A DNA stretch of 38,984 nt from Bordetella parapertussis (GTDB lineage: Bacteria > Pseudomonadota > Gammaproteobacteria > Burkholderiales > SG8-41), in the NCBI GenBank assembly GCA_945870465.1, contig CAMBSS010000018.1:1-38984 (forward strand). The letters run 5' to 3'. Shown here piece after piece: positions 7,944 through 16,691 of this stretch. The position numbers and the translations under genes are program-made. The notes beneath the pieces were generated by a model, which did not search any database, was not told the DNA's origin, and saw only the letters and a program-made list of their open reading frames with translations. Position 1 is the stretch's first letter. Each line of letters starts with the position of its first letter.

Positions 7944-8780
7944 ATGAATATGTCCTGCCTTCGGCACATCCGGCTCGCATTGGGTATTTCCATACTGGCG
8001 TTCAGCGCGGCAACCATTGCGCAGGTCATTCCAGTCAGCCCCCCCGCGCAGGAAGGGGCGGTGCCCGCCGAGCCCACCATGACCTTTCTCTGGACCAGCC
8101 CGCAGGCGAGGGCAGTGTTGATCTTCATCCCGGGTGGAGAGGGCCGCTTGAAGTTGACGCCTGAGCGCAAGGCCTTGGGTGGATTTTACGGCGGCGCCCT
8201 CAAACCGTTGAGCGATCCGGCGCTTACTTCCGCGCTGTTTCACGTGGTGGTGTTCGACAGCCCGGTGGACCTGCCGGTGGGGAGCGTCTATCCGGTATCC
8301 CGCAACTCGGCAGATCATCAGATGCGCGTCGACAGCGTGGTGCGCTACTACAAAAACAAATTCAATTTGCCGATCTGGCTGATGGGCCACAGCAACGGGG
8401 TGCCCAGTATCGTGGAATATTTCAAGAAGCTGCAAGACACCCAACAGGAAAGCATGATCGAAGGGCTGGTGTACAGCTCGGCCCGCAATGGCGCGTATTT
8501 CCGGTCGGGCACACGGGTGCCCATTTTGTTTCTGGCCCACGAACAGGACGGCTGCGCCAGTTCGCTGGTGTCCAATTCAAGGTCGCACTACCGGAACCTG
8601 GCGGGGCAGGGCCATACCGAGATCGACTATGTTTTGATTCAAGGCGGCCAGTCCGAAGGAAATCCGTGCAACTCTGGTTTCCATATGTTCAGCGGCGCAT
8701 ACGAGCAGGCCTACCGCGCCATCGATGCTTTTGCGTCGCCGCGTTTGATGCTTCCGGTGGCCACGCCTGCGGCCAAGTAA
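7944..8780 (+). CDS. Secreted alpha/beta hydrolase
   Basis: The protein is 278 residues from the chosen ATG. A signal peptide (LRHIRLALGISILAFSAATIAQ, cut after about residue 27) sends it to the periplasm. The mature part has the alpha/beta-hydrolase order: VLIFIPGG as the oxyanion region, PIWLMGHSNGVPSIVEYF with the GxSxG nucleophile elbow (GHSNG), a VPILFLAHEQDGC strand carrying the acidic residue, and a late GFHMFSGAYEQA with the likely catalytic His. It should be a serine esterase or dienelactone-hydrolase-like enzyme; the substrate is unknown. The frame starts at 7911, but the ATG at 7944 gives the better signal peptide; neither start has a good ribosome site. It is monocistronic. Confidence 0.85.
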   Translation: MNMSCLRHIRLALGISILAFSAATIAQVIPVSPPAQEGAVPAEPTMTFLWTSPQARAVLIFIPGGEGRLKLTPERKALGGFYGGALKPLSDPALTSALFHVVVFDSPVDLPVGSVYPVSRNSADHQMRVDSVVRYYKNKFNLPIWLMGHSNGVPSIVEYFKKLQDTQQESMIEGLVYSSARNGAYFRSGTRVPILFLAHEQDGCASSLVSNSRSHYRNLAGQGHTEIDYVLIQGGQSEGNPCNSGFHMFSGAYEQAYRAIDAFASPRLMLPVATPAAK

Positions 8781-8904
8781 TCGGCGCATCGATGCGGCTC
8801 CGCGCGGAGGCTGACGCGCGCCGAAAAAGTTATACTCAGCCTCCCCAACCCAATTTACGGATGTCGACCCGCATGAAGACGTCGAGCATGGAGAGCATTC
8901 AACA

Positions 8905-10329
8905 ATGAACACCGAATACGATGTCGTCATCATCGGCGGCGGAATCGCCGGGCTTACCGCGGCGGGGCGAGTGTCGCAGGCGGGATTGCGCGTTGCGGTG
9001 CTGGAGCGCGGCACCGATGAACAGTACGCCTGCAACTCGCGTTATTCAGGCGGCATCCTGCATATCGCATTCCACAACATCCGGGAATCCGTACCCGAAC
9101 TGGTCGAAGTGATCAATAACGCGACGCGCGGCAAAGCAGATCCCGCGCTGGCAAAAGCGTTCGCCGGAAGCGCGGCACGGGTCGTTGACTGGCTGCGTGA
9201 CGAAGGCGTGGCCTTCATGAACGTCGGCGACATGCCCTATCAGCAATGGGTATTGGCGCCGCGGCGCCCGCTCACGCCGGGGCTCGACTGGAAAGGGCGG
9301 GGTGCTGACGTCGCGATGCAGCTCCTTGAGAAAAATATCAAGCAGCGCGGCGGCGAAGTGTTCCGCGGCACGGCGGCGAGCGGCCTCATCGCTGAAAACG
9401 GACGCGTCGCCGGGGTGGCAGCGGTACGCGATGGCGCTGCAGTTCTTTTCAAAGCGCGCGCAGTGTTGATCGCGGACGGAGGCTATCAGAGCGATCTGGA
9501 ATTTCTGCGGGAGAATATTTCTGCTCAGGCCGAAAAGCTCATGCAGCGGGGTGCTGCGAACGGTTTTGGCGATGGCATGCGCATGGCGCGTGCCATTGGT
9601 GCTGCAACCAGCGAGCTCACGGATTTCTACGGCCATTTGCTGTCGCGCGATGCGTTCCACAACGACAAAGTATGGCCGTACCCGCAATGCGACGAGCTCG
9701 GCGTTGCCGGCATCGTGGTCAACGCCAACGGTGAGCGGTTCGTCGATGAGGGCAAGGGCGGTGTGTTCGTCGCCAACGCGATTGCGCGGCTCGACGATCC
9801 GCTGACTGCTTGCGCAGTGTTCGACGAGAAGGTCTGGCAGGGGCCGGGCAAGAATGCGCGCATTCCCGCGAATCCCTTGCTGGTGGAGGCGGGCGGCACC
9901 GTGCATTCGGCGCCGACCCTGGCGGCACTCGCAAAACTGATCGGCGTGCCGGCGGACCAGCTCGAGAAGACCGTGAGCGAATACAACAGGGCCTATGCGG
10001 CCGATACGCTGGACAAACTCAAACCCACCCGCAGCAACAAGCCCATCCCCGGCAATGCGCCGATCCCGACCATGCCGGTCAGCACGCCGCCGTATTACGC
10101 AGTACCGCTATGCGCCGGGATTACGATGACGATGGGCGGCATTGCGATCGATGCTCATGCTCGCGTACTGCGCGAGTCGGGAGAGATCATTCCGGGACTC
10201 TACGCTGCGGGTTCATCCACCGGCGGTCTCGAAGGCCGCGGCGGCGCGCACTATCTCGGCGGGTTGATCAAGGCCGCGGTGTTCGGGTTGATTGCGGCTG
10301 AGCATATGGCGGGCGCTGCGCAAAAATGA
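8905..10329 (+). CDS. FAD-dependent fumarate-reductase/succinate-dehydrogenase-type flavoprotein
   Basis: This 474-residue protein opens with the dinucleotide-binding motif YDVVIIGGGIAGLTAAGRV and the acidic end of strand 2 (VAVLERG). It ends with the second FAD segment GLYAAGSSTGGLEGRGGAHY. TMGGIAIDAHARVL matches the FAD_binding_2 family of fumarate reductases, 3-ketosteroid dehydrogenases and tricarballylate dehydrogenase. No signal or heme domain is present, so it is a soluble cytoplasmic enzyme that oxidises or reduces a C-C bond next to a carbonyl or carboxylate. The exact substrate is not visible; annotation pipelines often name such proteins TcuA-like, but the active-site loops do not prove it. 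GGAGAG lies upstream of the ATG. The next gene follows 11 bp later. Confidence 0.88.
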   Translation: MNTEYDVVIIGGGIAGLTAAGRVSQAGLRVAVLERGTDEQYACNSRYSGGILHIAFHNIRESVPELVEVINNATRGKADPALAKAFAGSAARVVDWLRDEGVAFMNVGDMPYQQWVLAPRRPLTPGLDWKGRGADVAMQLLEKNIKQRGGEVFRGTAASGLIAENGRVAGVAAVRDGAAVLFKARAVLIADGGYQSDLEFLRENISAQAEKLMQRGAANGFGDGMRMARAIGAATSELTDFYGHLLSRDAFHNDKVWPYPQCDELGVAGIVVNANGERFVDEGKGGVFVANAIARLDDPLTACAVFDEKVWQGPGKNARIPANPLLVEAGGTVHSAPTLAALAKLIGVPADQLEKTVSEYNRAYAADTLDKLKPTRSNKPIPGNAPIPTMPVSTPPYYAVPLCAGITMTMGGIAIDAHARVLRESGEIIPGLYAAGSSTGGLEGRGGAHYLGGLIKAAVFGLIAAEHMAGAAQK

Positions 10330-10340
10330 AGGAGGCAACC

Positions 10341-10676
10341 ATGTCCCGATTCGGTGAAATCGTTGTTTTGTCGCTGTTGCTCAGCGCCTGCGCCAACGCG
10401 CCCACGCCATCGTCGCAGGTGGCGGCCTCGCGCGGCTCCGGAATCAATTACGACGAATACACCTGCCCGCGCCTGACTGCTGAGCTGGAGTCGCTGATCA
10501 GGCGCGAACTCGCATTGGTCGGTGGGCAGGAAAAGCGGATCAGATCAAGCAGCTTTCAGGCGACCGTGCTGGGGGTCGGGCAGGGCGACGGCTCTGAAGC
10601 TGCCGAGCTGGCGACCGTGCGCGGCGATCAAAACGCCGTCGGCAAGGTCATGGCAGCAAAGAAATGCGGCCGATGA
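10341..10676 (+). CDS. Small putative lipoprotein, function unknown
   Basis: This 111-residue protein begins MSRFGEIVVLSLLLSACANA, with a lipobox LSAC (Cys17) that predicts lipidation and outer- or inner-membrane attachment. The mature part contains ACANAPTPSSQ, then INYDEYTCPRLTAELESLIRRELAL and a C-terminal GDQNAVGKVMAAKKCGR. Two further cysteines could form a disulfide. The upstream in-frame ATG at 10326 overlaps the previous gene; the ATG at 10341 is preferred because GGAGG lies at 10331-10335. The start sits 11 bp after the flavoprotein stop, so the two are probably co-transcribed. No family is recognised. Confidence 0.75.
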   Translation: MSRFGEIVVLSLLLSACANAPTPSSQVAASRGSGINYDEYTCPRLTAELESLIRRELALVGGQEKRIRSSSFQATVLGVGQGDGSEAAELATVRGDQNAVGKVMAAKKCGR

Positions 10677-10728
10677 TGTTTTCCACAATACGACCGGCAA
10701 ATAAAAGTCGCGTTCGATAACAATCGGC

Positions 10729-11574
10729 TCACTTGCCGCGCGGCCGCCATTTCCCCGATTCGACGAGCGCAAACAAGTCTTCGACCAGCTTGTGCATCGC
10801 GTCCGGCTCTTCCAGGTTCACCAGGTGGCCGGTGGCGGGAACGATAGCCAGCCGCACCGCCGGGCTGACTTCTTTCATGAACAGCCCTGACGTGATCGCG
10901 CCGGGGTCTTCGTCACCGACGATCACCAAGGCGGGTACCTTCATCGCCTGCAACTTGCGCCCCATATCGAAGAGGGAAACGCGGCGTCCCTGCACGCGGC
11001 GGGTGATGTGGGCGCAGCCCTGCGCGGAGTGGAGCATGAAGCGCCGGCAGAAGTCTTCGAACGCGCGCGGATTCTTGCGTTTCAACTGGATGCGGTTCTC
11101 CGCTTTGCGCAGGCCTTTCAACACGACGGCGAGCCCGCCTTCTTCATACAGGCGCGCCCGCGCTTCGGTTTGCTTCAGGAAGGCGGACTTGTTGCGCGGA
11201 TCGCCGCCGCTGCCGATGCCGATCATGGTGAGCGAGAGCGCCATGCGGGGATAACGCAGGCCGAAATCCAGCGTCGTGCGCGAACCCATCGAGCAGCCGA
11301 TGATGTGCGCTTTCTTAAGCCCTAGGTGACGCATCACGACGGCGACGTCGTCAACAGCGTGCTCGTGCGAATAGCGCGAGGGCGACTTGGGCACTTCCGA
11401 CGGCGGATAGCCGCGGGCGTTGAAGGCGATGCAGCGATAGTGGCGGCTGAAATGCTGGATCTGCTTTTCCCAGCTCCACAGATCGCCCGAAAACTCGTGG
11501 CAGAACACGATAGGCGTGCCAGTACCGGCTTCTTCGTAGTACAGCCGCGCGCCGTCGGACTGAATGTATGGCAT
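10729..11574 (-). CDS. Alpha/beta hydrolase (epoxide-hydrolase/lactonase-like)
   Basis: This 281-residue protein starts MPYIQSDGARLYYEEAGTGT, then IVFCHEFSGDLWSWEKQI (oxyanion loop), AHIIGCSMGSRTTLDFGLRYP (nucleophile elbow GCSMGS), VPALVIVGDEDPGA (catalytic acid strand) and IVPATGHLVNLEEPDAM (catalytic His). All three triad positions are present. The fold is that of 3-oxoadipate enol-lactonase and related C-C or ester hydrolases. The frame extends to 11607, but GGGAGGGAAC lies directly before the ATG at 11574. It is on the same strand as, and downstream of, the thiolase/DUF35 pair. About 200 bp containing an inverted repeat separates them, so it may still belong to that pathway. Confidence 0.9.
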   Translation of the reverse strand: MPYIQSDGARLYYEEAGTGTPIVFCHEFSGDLWSWEKQIQHFSRHYRCIAFNARGYPPSEVPKSPSRYSHEHAVDDVAVVMRHLGLKKAHIIGCSMGSRTTLDFGLRYPRMALSLTMIGIGSGGDPRNKSAFLKQTEARARLYEEGGLAVVLKGLRKAENRIQLKRKNPRAFEDFCRRFMLHSAQGCAHITRRVQGRRVSLFDMGRKLQAMKVPALVIVGDEDPGAITSGLFMKEVSPAVRLAIVPATGHLVNLEEPDAMHKLVEDLFALVESGKWRPRGK

Positions 11575-11606
11575 GTTCCCTCCCGCCGCCCCATTAAAAA
11601 ACGACA

Positions 11607-11763
11607 ATCAGCCGCAGATAAACGCAGATACACGCAGATGAAAATTAGATCAATAACGGACAGTTGATAAGGGGCAACAGCCGCTTTGCATCCGCCTGTC
11701 AGTCTTTCATTCAACTCATTTATTAATTGCTTTCGCCCTTATCTGCGTTCATCTGCGGCTCCA
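11607..11763. repeat. Inverted repeat pair, ccgcagat-type family
   Basis: The left arm (11607-11648) has gccgcagataaacgcagat and the right arm (11738-11763) has atctgcgttcatctgcggct, its near reverse complement. This is one of three such pairs in the window (also 15721-15824 and 21029-21168), with a single arm at 18497-18524. All are intergenic. Confidence 0.85.
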
Positions 11764-11777
11764 AGCGGGTGCGCCCT

Positions 11778-12179
11778 TCAAGCCGGTGTGAACACAGGCA
11801 TGGCCACGCCGCCTTCGGTCTTCTTGAAAGTGACTTTCACTTTCTGGCCGATTTTCACCGTGTCGAGATCGCAGTCGACGATGTTCGTCAGCATGGTCAC
11901 GCCTTCGTCGAGTTTGACGTAAGCGATGCAATACACGACGGGGCCGGCGCGGCGACTCACGCTGTAGCTGTAGATCTCGCCGGTGCCTTTCGCCGGGGCC
12001 AGTTGCACCTTGTCGCTGAAGCAGAACGGGCACAGCGCGCGCGGGTAGTGGTGGTGCTCGCCGCAACCGCCGCATTTGCCGAGCATGAGTTTGCCGGCCG
12101 CCGCAGCGTCGAAGTACTCCTGGTCGCCGGGGTTCATCGCCGTGTCGCGCATCTTTCTTTCCTGATATGCAGTCGCCAT
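11778..12179 (-). CDS. DUF35 Zn-ribbon/OB-fold partner of thiolase
   Basis: This 133-residue protein has a rubredoxin-like zinc ribbon, LGKCGGCGEHHHYPRALCPFC, with Cys36, Cys39, Cys50 and Cys53. An OB-fold follows (GTGEIYSYSVSRRAGPVVYCIAYVKLDEGVTMLTNIV). This is the DUF35 layout, found as an acyl-CoA-binding partner of thiolases and hydratases, for example in steroid side-chain degradation and in archaeal HMG-CoA synthesis. The gene begins 4 bp after the stop of the thiolase gene, and its ribosome site (GGGAG) lies in the end of that gene, so the two are translationally coupled. The two products probably form one complex. Confidence 0.93.
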   Translation of the reverse strand: MATAYQERKMRDTAMNPGDQEYFDAAAAGKLMLGKCGGCGEHHHYPRALCPFCFSDKVQLAPAKGTGEIYSYSVSRRAGPVVYCIAYVKLDEGVTMLTNIVDCDLDTVKIGQKVKVTFKKTEGGVAMPVFTPA

Positions 12180-12183
12180 TGCC

Positions 12184-13350
12184 TTACTCCCTTTCCATGA
12201 TCACTGTGGAGCTGCCGTGCCGGTGCCCGAGCGAGCCGCCGGTGCCGTGCGCAAGCGCCAGGTCGCAATTCTTTACCTGCACCTTGGGATGCGCTTCGCC
12301 GCGCAACTGGCGGACGGCCTCGATGACCTTGGTCATGCCGCCGCGGTTCGCCGGGTGGTTGTTGCAGAGACCGCCGCCGTCGGTGTTGAACGGCAGCTTG
12401 CCGGTGCCGGAGATGAGATTGCCATCAGAGACGAATTTTCCGCCTTCGCCTTTTTTGCAGAAACCGAGATCTTCCAGCTGCATGATGACGGTGATCGTAA
12501 AGCTGTCGTAGATCGACGCGTATTTCATGTCGGATGGCTTCACGCCGGCTTCTTCAAATGCGCGCTTGCCCGACCAGCGCGCGCCGGAGTAGCTGAGATC
12601 TATCTTGCCGCCCATCTGGTGCTTCAGTGCTTCGCCGACGCCGATAATTTTCACCTTCGGCCGTTTGAGTTGCTGCGCGATCTCCGGCCGCGCCACGATC
12701 AGCGCACCGCCGCCATCGCTAACGACGCAGCAGTCCAGCCGATGCAGCGGATCCGAGATCATCGGCGAATTCAGCACTTCTTCGACGGTGACCACGTTTT
12801 TCAGCATGGCATTCGGGTTGTGTTGCGCGTGATGCGAAGCGGCGACCTTGACCCATGCGAGTTGCTCGCTGGTCGTGCCGTATTCGTACATGTGGCGCAT
12901 CGCCACCATCGCATACAGGTTGACGGTGACCGGGCCGTACGGGATTTCATACGGCGCGTCGGGCAGGTAAGCACCGCGTTCCCGCACCTGGGTGCCCGAG
13001 CTGCCTTCGGAGTTCGGCCGTCCTGCCAGGGTGATGAGTGCGACGTTGCATTTCCCGGCTGCAATCGCTGCCGCCGCGTGGCCGACGTGCACGAGGTAAG
13101 ACGAGCCGCCGCAATCCGTCGTGTCGAAATGGCGCAGCTTCAGGTTCATGTAATTGGCCATGCTGAACGCATTCGCCCCGGGGGCGTCGCCGGCGCAGAA
13201 ATAGCCGTCGATGTCGTCCTTGGTGAGTCCGGCGTCTTCGATCGCGCCTTTCGCCACCTCGGCGTGCAATTGCGCGACCGATTTATCCGGTGCCTTGCGC
13301 AAAGGATGCTCGTACGCGCCGACGATATAGGCCTTCCCTTTCATGCTCAT
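12184..13350 (-). CDS. Thiolase-like protein (SCP2-thiolase type)
   Basis: This 388-residue thiolase-superfamily protein starts GKAYIVGAYEHPLRKAPDKS. The nucleophile region reads DTTDCGGSSYLVHVGHA, with Cys80 at the place of the acylated Cys. The C-terminal motifs are FNTDGGGLCNNHPANRGGM, which supplies the His, and NCDLALAHGTGGSLGHRHGSS. The family cleaves or condenses beta-ketoacyl-CoA; members paired with DUF35 proteins often act on branched or steroid-like acyl-CoA. The nucleophile loop differs from classical CASG or CSSG, so activity needs proof. AGAGGGGGAGAACC precedes the ATG. It follows the dehydrogenase-aminotransferase fusion gene by 51 bp and is probably in the same operon. Confidence 0.9.
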   Translation of the reverse strand: MSMKGKAYIVGAYEHPLRKAPDKSVAQLHAEVAKGAIEDAGLTKDDIDGYFCAGDAPGANAFSMANYMNLKLRHFDTTDCGGSSYLVHVGHAAAAIAAGKCNVALITLAGRPNSEGSSGTQVRERGAYLPDAPYEIPYGPVTVNLYAMVAMRHMYEYGTTSEQLAWVKVAASHHAQHNPNAMLKNVVTVEEVLNSPMISDPLHRLDCCVVSDGGGALIVARPEIAQQLKRPKVKIIGVGEALKHQMGGKIDLSYSGARWSGKRAFEEAGVKPSDMKYASIYDSFTITVIMQLEDLGFCKKGEGGKFVSDGNLISGTGKLPFNTDGGGLCNNHPANRGGMTKVIEAVRQLRGEAHPKVQVKNCDLALAHGTGGSLGHRHGSSTVIMERE

Positions 13351-13401
13351 GGTTCTCCCCCTCTTGGAATTATGCGGTCAGGTTCGGGAAGGTAGCACAG
13401 G

Positions 13402-15711
13402 TTAGTTTGCGCGTGCCGCCTTCATTGCTTTTGTTGCGGTGTCTTCCAGCCACCCCAAGTCGAGGTGCTGGTGCGCTTCGCAGATGAACCACGGTTCGCG
13501 TGAATCGGGTTCGAGCATCACGCCCATGTCAATGAGTTTCCACGCGAACTTGCGGTAAAGCTCGCTGTTGGTGACGCGCCAGTCGCGATAGTTGGCGGGG
13601 ACTGTCGGCGTGAAGTGGATACCGAACATGGCGGGCGGGCCGGCGAAAGCGTGTTCGATTCCAGCCGCCGTGAACACGCGGCCGAGCAGGTCGCGAATTT
13701 CTCCTCCCACCCGATCAACCGTTTGCAGGGCATCGGTCTCGGCGAGGATTTTCAAAGTGGCATGCGCGGCGCTCAGTGCGACGAGGTTCGCGGTGTAAGT
13801 CCCGCCGTGGACGACGCCGCCTTGGTGCGAGCCGACGACGTCCATCACGTCCGATCGTCCGCCGAACGCCGCCACCGGGTAGCCGTTGCCCATTGCCTTC
13901 GCGTAGGTCGTCAGGTCGGCGTGGATGCCGTAGAGTTGCTGCGCGCCGCCCTTGGCGACACGGAAGCCTGATTTCACTTCGTCGATCAGCAACATCGTGC
14001 CGTTTTGTGTGCACAGATCGCGCAGCTTTTGAAGCCAGGGCTGGCTCGCGCTGATGCTGCCGCAGTTGCCGATGATGGGTTCTATGGCCACGCATGCAAG
14101 CGTGTCGCCACGCGAGGCAAACAGGTTCTCCAGCGATTCGAAATTGTTGAGTTGAATGAAGTCCACCAACTCGCGTGCGCGTTGCGGAATGCCGCCACCG
14201 AAAGGGATGACGTCAGGCGCGGTGCTGCCTTTTGGATTCCAGTTCTCGACATCCGCTTTCCACATCATTTCGTCGTAAAGGCCGTGGAAGCAGCCTTCGA
14301 CGATGGCAATGCGGTCGCGCTTGGTGAAGCCGCGCGCGGTGCGCACTGCGCCCATCACGGCTTCGGTGCCCGAATTGGCGAACCGCATCTTGCCGATATT
14401 GGGGCATAGCGCTTTTATCTGTTTGACGACGGTCGTATCGAGCGCGGTGGCAAACCCCGACAGCGTGCCGCGCTGCATGATCTGCTCGACCACGGCGCGG
14501 TCCACGCGCTCGTCGCGGTAGCCCAAGATGATGGGTCCGTAGCCCAAACGAAAATCGACGAAGGTCCTGCCGTCGCAGTCGGTGAAGCGGCAACCCTTGG
14601 CACTTTCGACAAAGACGGTTTTGTCATCGCCCCAGTAGCGGTAGTTCTCCGCCACGCCCTGCGGCATGTGTTCGCGCGCCTCCATCATCAGCGCCGGTTG
14701 TTTTCGCGTGGCCGGAATGCGTTCTTCCGGCACGTCGATAGGAGTGACGGGAACGCCTTTGGGCGGGCGCAGGAAAAGTCCGACGCGTTCTTCGAGCAGC
14801 CGCACGACGTGCAGCTCGCCGGCGTCTTTGCCGTAGCGGGCCATCGCTTCCTGGAACAACGACTTCGCCACACCGCCCATCGTCAGGGAGTATCCCTGCT
14901 TGGCGGCAATCTCGTTGACGAGGCCGAGGTCTTTGCAGCACAGTGCGAGCGAAAAACTCGGATCGTAATGACCGGCGAATATGGAGGGCACGTCGTGCTC
15001 GGCGACCCAGCTGTTGCCGGCGCTCGATTTGATGGCTTCCCACACGGTCTCAAGCGGAATGCCGGCTTTCGCACCCAGCATCAGACCTTCGCCGATGGCG
15101 GCGGCGCCGACGAACCACAGCAGGTTGGTCAGCAGCTTGATGGTGGCGCCGTTGCCGGGCGCGCCGACATGGAAGATTTTTTCGCCGAGGACTTCGAAGA
15201 TGGGTTTGTGCTTGTCGAAGCAGGTTTTCGAGCCGCCCACGAAGATCGACAATCTGCCGAGTGCGGCGAAATCGACGGCATTGGTCACCGGCGCTTCGAG
15301 AAAGTCCACATTGCGCGTGCCGGCGAACTTCGTCAGCTCGATCACGAGGTCCACCGCACTGGTCGAGGTGTCGATCACCGTGGTGCCGGGACACACCGCA
15401 GACAAAATTCCCGTTTTACCGAGCATGGCCGCGCGTACCTGGTCGGGGCCTGGCAGCGAAGCGATCACCACGTCGGCGGCGGCCGCGCCTTCAGCGAGAC
15501 TGGACGCCCAGGTGGCGCCGTGAGCGATGAGGTTGTCTGCCTTGCCGCGGACAAGATCGAATACGGAGACGGGGTAGCCCGCCTTGATGAGGTTGGCAGC
15601 CATGGGATTGCCCATGTTGCCGATGCCGACGAAACAGACGCGGGGTTTGGTGCTCAATGTGGTTTGCACTTGCGGGAATCTCTGATGTAAGAAGCGAACT
15701 AAAAAATGCAA
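13402..15711 (-). CDS. Fusion of 3-hydroxyisobutyrate-dehydrogenase-like domain and class-III aminotransferase
   Basis: One uninterrupted frame of 769 residues holds two enzymes. Residues about 23-315 are a beta-hydroxyacid dehydrogenase: NAD(P) motif VCFVGIGNMGNPMAANLI, EAPVTNA in place of the usual DAPVSGG, and the catalytic-Lys segment GNGATIKLLTNLL (Lys192). Residues about 340-769 are a class-III PLP aminotransferase close to glutamate-1-semialdehyde aminomutase: ANSGTEAVMGAVRTAR, LLIDEVKSGFR (Asp577) and TYAKAMGNGYPVAAFGG (PLP Lys605). A linker of about 25 residues joins them. A semialdehyde made by the first domain could be aminated by the second, for example hydroxyacid to amino acid, but the substrate is unknown. 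The true start is uncertain: a GTG 14 codons downstream (15669) is an alternative, and neither start has a clear ribosome site. Confidence 0.88.
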   Translation of the reverse strand: MHFLVRFLHQRFPQVQTTLSTKPRVCFVGIGNMGNPMAANLIKAGYPVSVFDLVRGKADNLIAHGATWASSLAEGAAAADVVIASLPGPDQVRAAMLGKTGILSAVCPGTTVIDTSTSAVDLVIELTKFAGTRNVDFLEAPVTNAVDFAALGRLSIFVGGSKTCFDKHKPIFEVLGEKIFHVGAPGNGATIKLLTNLLWFVGAAAIGEGLMLGAKAGIPLETVWEAIKSSAGNSWVAEHDVPSIFAGHYDPSFSLALCCKDLGLVNEIAAKQGYSLTMGGVAKSLFQEAMARYGKDAGELHVVRLLEERVGLFLRPPKGVPVTPIDVPEERIPATRKQPALMMEAREHMPQGVAENYRYWGDDKTVFVESAKGCRFTDCDGRTFVDFRLGYGPIILGYRDERVDRAVVEQIMQRGTLSGFATALDTTVVKQIKALCPNIGKMRFANSGTEAVMGAVRTARGFTKRDRIAIVEGCFHGLYDEMMWKADVENWNPKGSTAPDVIPFGGGIPQRARELVDFIQLNNFESLENLFASRGDTLACVAIEPIIGNCGSISASQPWLQKLRDLCTQNGTMLLIDEVKSGFRVAKGGAQQLYGIHADLTTYAKAMGNGYPVAAFGGRSDVMDVVGSHQGGVVHGGTYTANLVALSAAHATLKILAETDALQTVDRVGGEIRDLLGRVFTAAGIEHAFAGPPAMFGIHFTPTVPANYRDWRVTNSELYRKFAWKLIDMGVMLEPDSREPWFICEAHQHLDLGWLEDTATKAMKAARAN

Positions 15712-15720
15712 AAGCAGAAA

Positions 15721-15824
15721 TCAGCCGCAAATGAACGCAGATATACGCAGATAAAACCTGAGAACTGCTGCGGTCTAGCTGATGTTAAGCATTTTTAACT
15801 TATCTGCGTTTATCTGCGGCTCCA
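15721..15824. repeat. Inverted repeat pair, ccgcagat-type family
   Basis: The left arm (15721-15753) has ccgcaaatgaacgcagat and the right arm (15799-15824) has atctgcgtttatctgcggct. It is the same family as 11607-11763 and 21029-21168. It lies just upstream of the fusion gene and downstream of the methyltransferase gene. A degenerate cgcgggaat palindrome follows at about 15831-15856. Confidence 0.85.
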
Positions 15825-15875
15825 TGCTCTGGATTGCCGCCTGCGCGGGAATGACGGAACCATAACGTGCCTCGT

Positions 15876-16595
15876 CTATATTTTCTTGAATCCCAGAAAC
15901 TGCTTCTTGCCGTTGCCGATGTGCACGCCGGGTTCGTGCTCAAAGCCATAAGCCGACATCATCTTGCGCGATTCCGCCCAATCGTAGGTGCGGTAATGAA
16001 TGGTCTGCGCCATCACCGTCTCGGACGCATCGGCCAGATAGTAATGCTTGGTGAAGCCATGGCCGTTGGGCAGGACTTTTTGCGAATACGTCATGCCGTT
16101 GGAGATTTTGCTTTCGTAATCAAAGTGCGGCCCCTGCACGCCGAGCAGAAACTTGCCGCCCTTGCAAATGTGTTTCGACAGGCGCTCCATGCCGCGATGG
16201 TTGTCTTCGTCCTCGGCGAGGTGGCTCACCATGAAAGGTTCTTTGTCGCCGTCAATGACGAAATACCAGACGCCGCCATACGAGAACGCCAGCTCGTATT
16301 GCTGCTGCATGTCGAAATCGATGATGTTTTGCTTCGACAGCGACACATTGGAGAAAGGCTGCAGGCGTTTGCGCGCGATCGCGAGCATGGCTTCGGTGAG
16401 GTCGACGCCGGTGATGGAAGGCGAGTACTGCCGCTTCGCCATTTCTTCGAGGATCAGGCCGGTGCCGCAGCCGATTTCAAGAACACTTTTAAATGGCCCC
16501 TGGGAGAGCAGGCCGTCGACTATCGCTGTGTAATCGTAATAGCCCGAAGTCATGATGGCGTCGTAATACGCCGACATGTTTGTGTAGTCGCCCAT
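15876..16595 (-). CDS. Class I SAM-dependent methyltransferase
   Basis: This 239-residue protein has motif I VLEIGCGTGLILEEMAK (about residues 38-54), the acidic motif ITGVDLTEAMLAIARKRL, and SLSKQNIIDFDM as the third SAM loop. These are the marks of a Rossmann-fold methyltransferase. The C-terminal half is rich in aromatic residues (HYYLADASETVMAQTIHYRTYDW), suggesting a small-molecule pocket. It ends GVHIGNGKKQFLGFKKI. The substrate is unknown. GGGGGAAGC precedes the ATG. It is transcribed toward the fusion gene, but an intergenic repeat of about 100 bp lies between. Confidence 0.9.
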   Translation of the reverse strand: MGDYTNMSAYYDAIMTSGYYDYTAIVDGLLSQGPFKSVLEIGCGTGLILEEMAKRQYSPSITGVDLTEAMLAIARKRLQPFSNVSLSKQNIIDFDMQQQYELAFSYGGVWYFVIDGDKEPFMVSHLAEDEDNHRGMERLSKHICKGGKFLLGVQGPHFDYESKISNGMTYSQKVLPNGHGFTKHYYLADASETVMAQTIHYRTYDWAESRKMMSAYGFEHEPGVHIGNGKKQFLGFKKI

Positions 16596-16691
16596 GCTTC
16601 CCCCTGTGCAGCCAATTTAGTTACCTGTGCGCACATGTTCAATGCGAACGGAATCGAGGTTAGATTGTTGATGCGGGCAGGTCAAGGTGCA

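Noticed and set aside
12217..13395. Plus-strand open frame (392 codons) opposite the thiolase gene
   Set aside because: It is the antisense of a well-supported thiolase with DUF35 coupling and shows no recognisable motif.
14668..15690. Plus-strand open frame (340 codons) opposite the fusion gene
   Set aside because: It is an antisense shadow. Both catalytic domains on the minus strand are clear.
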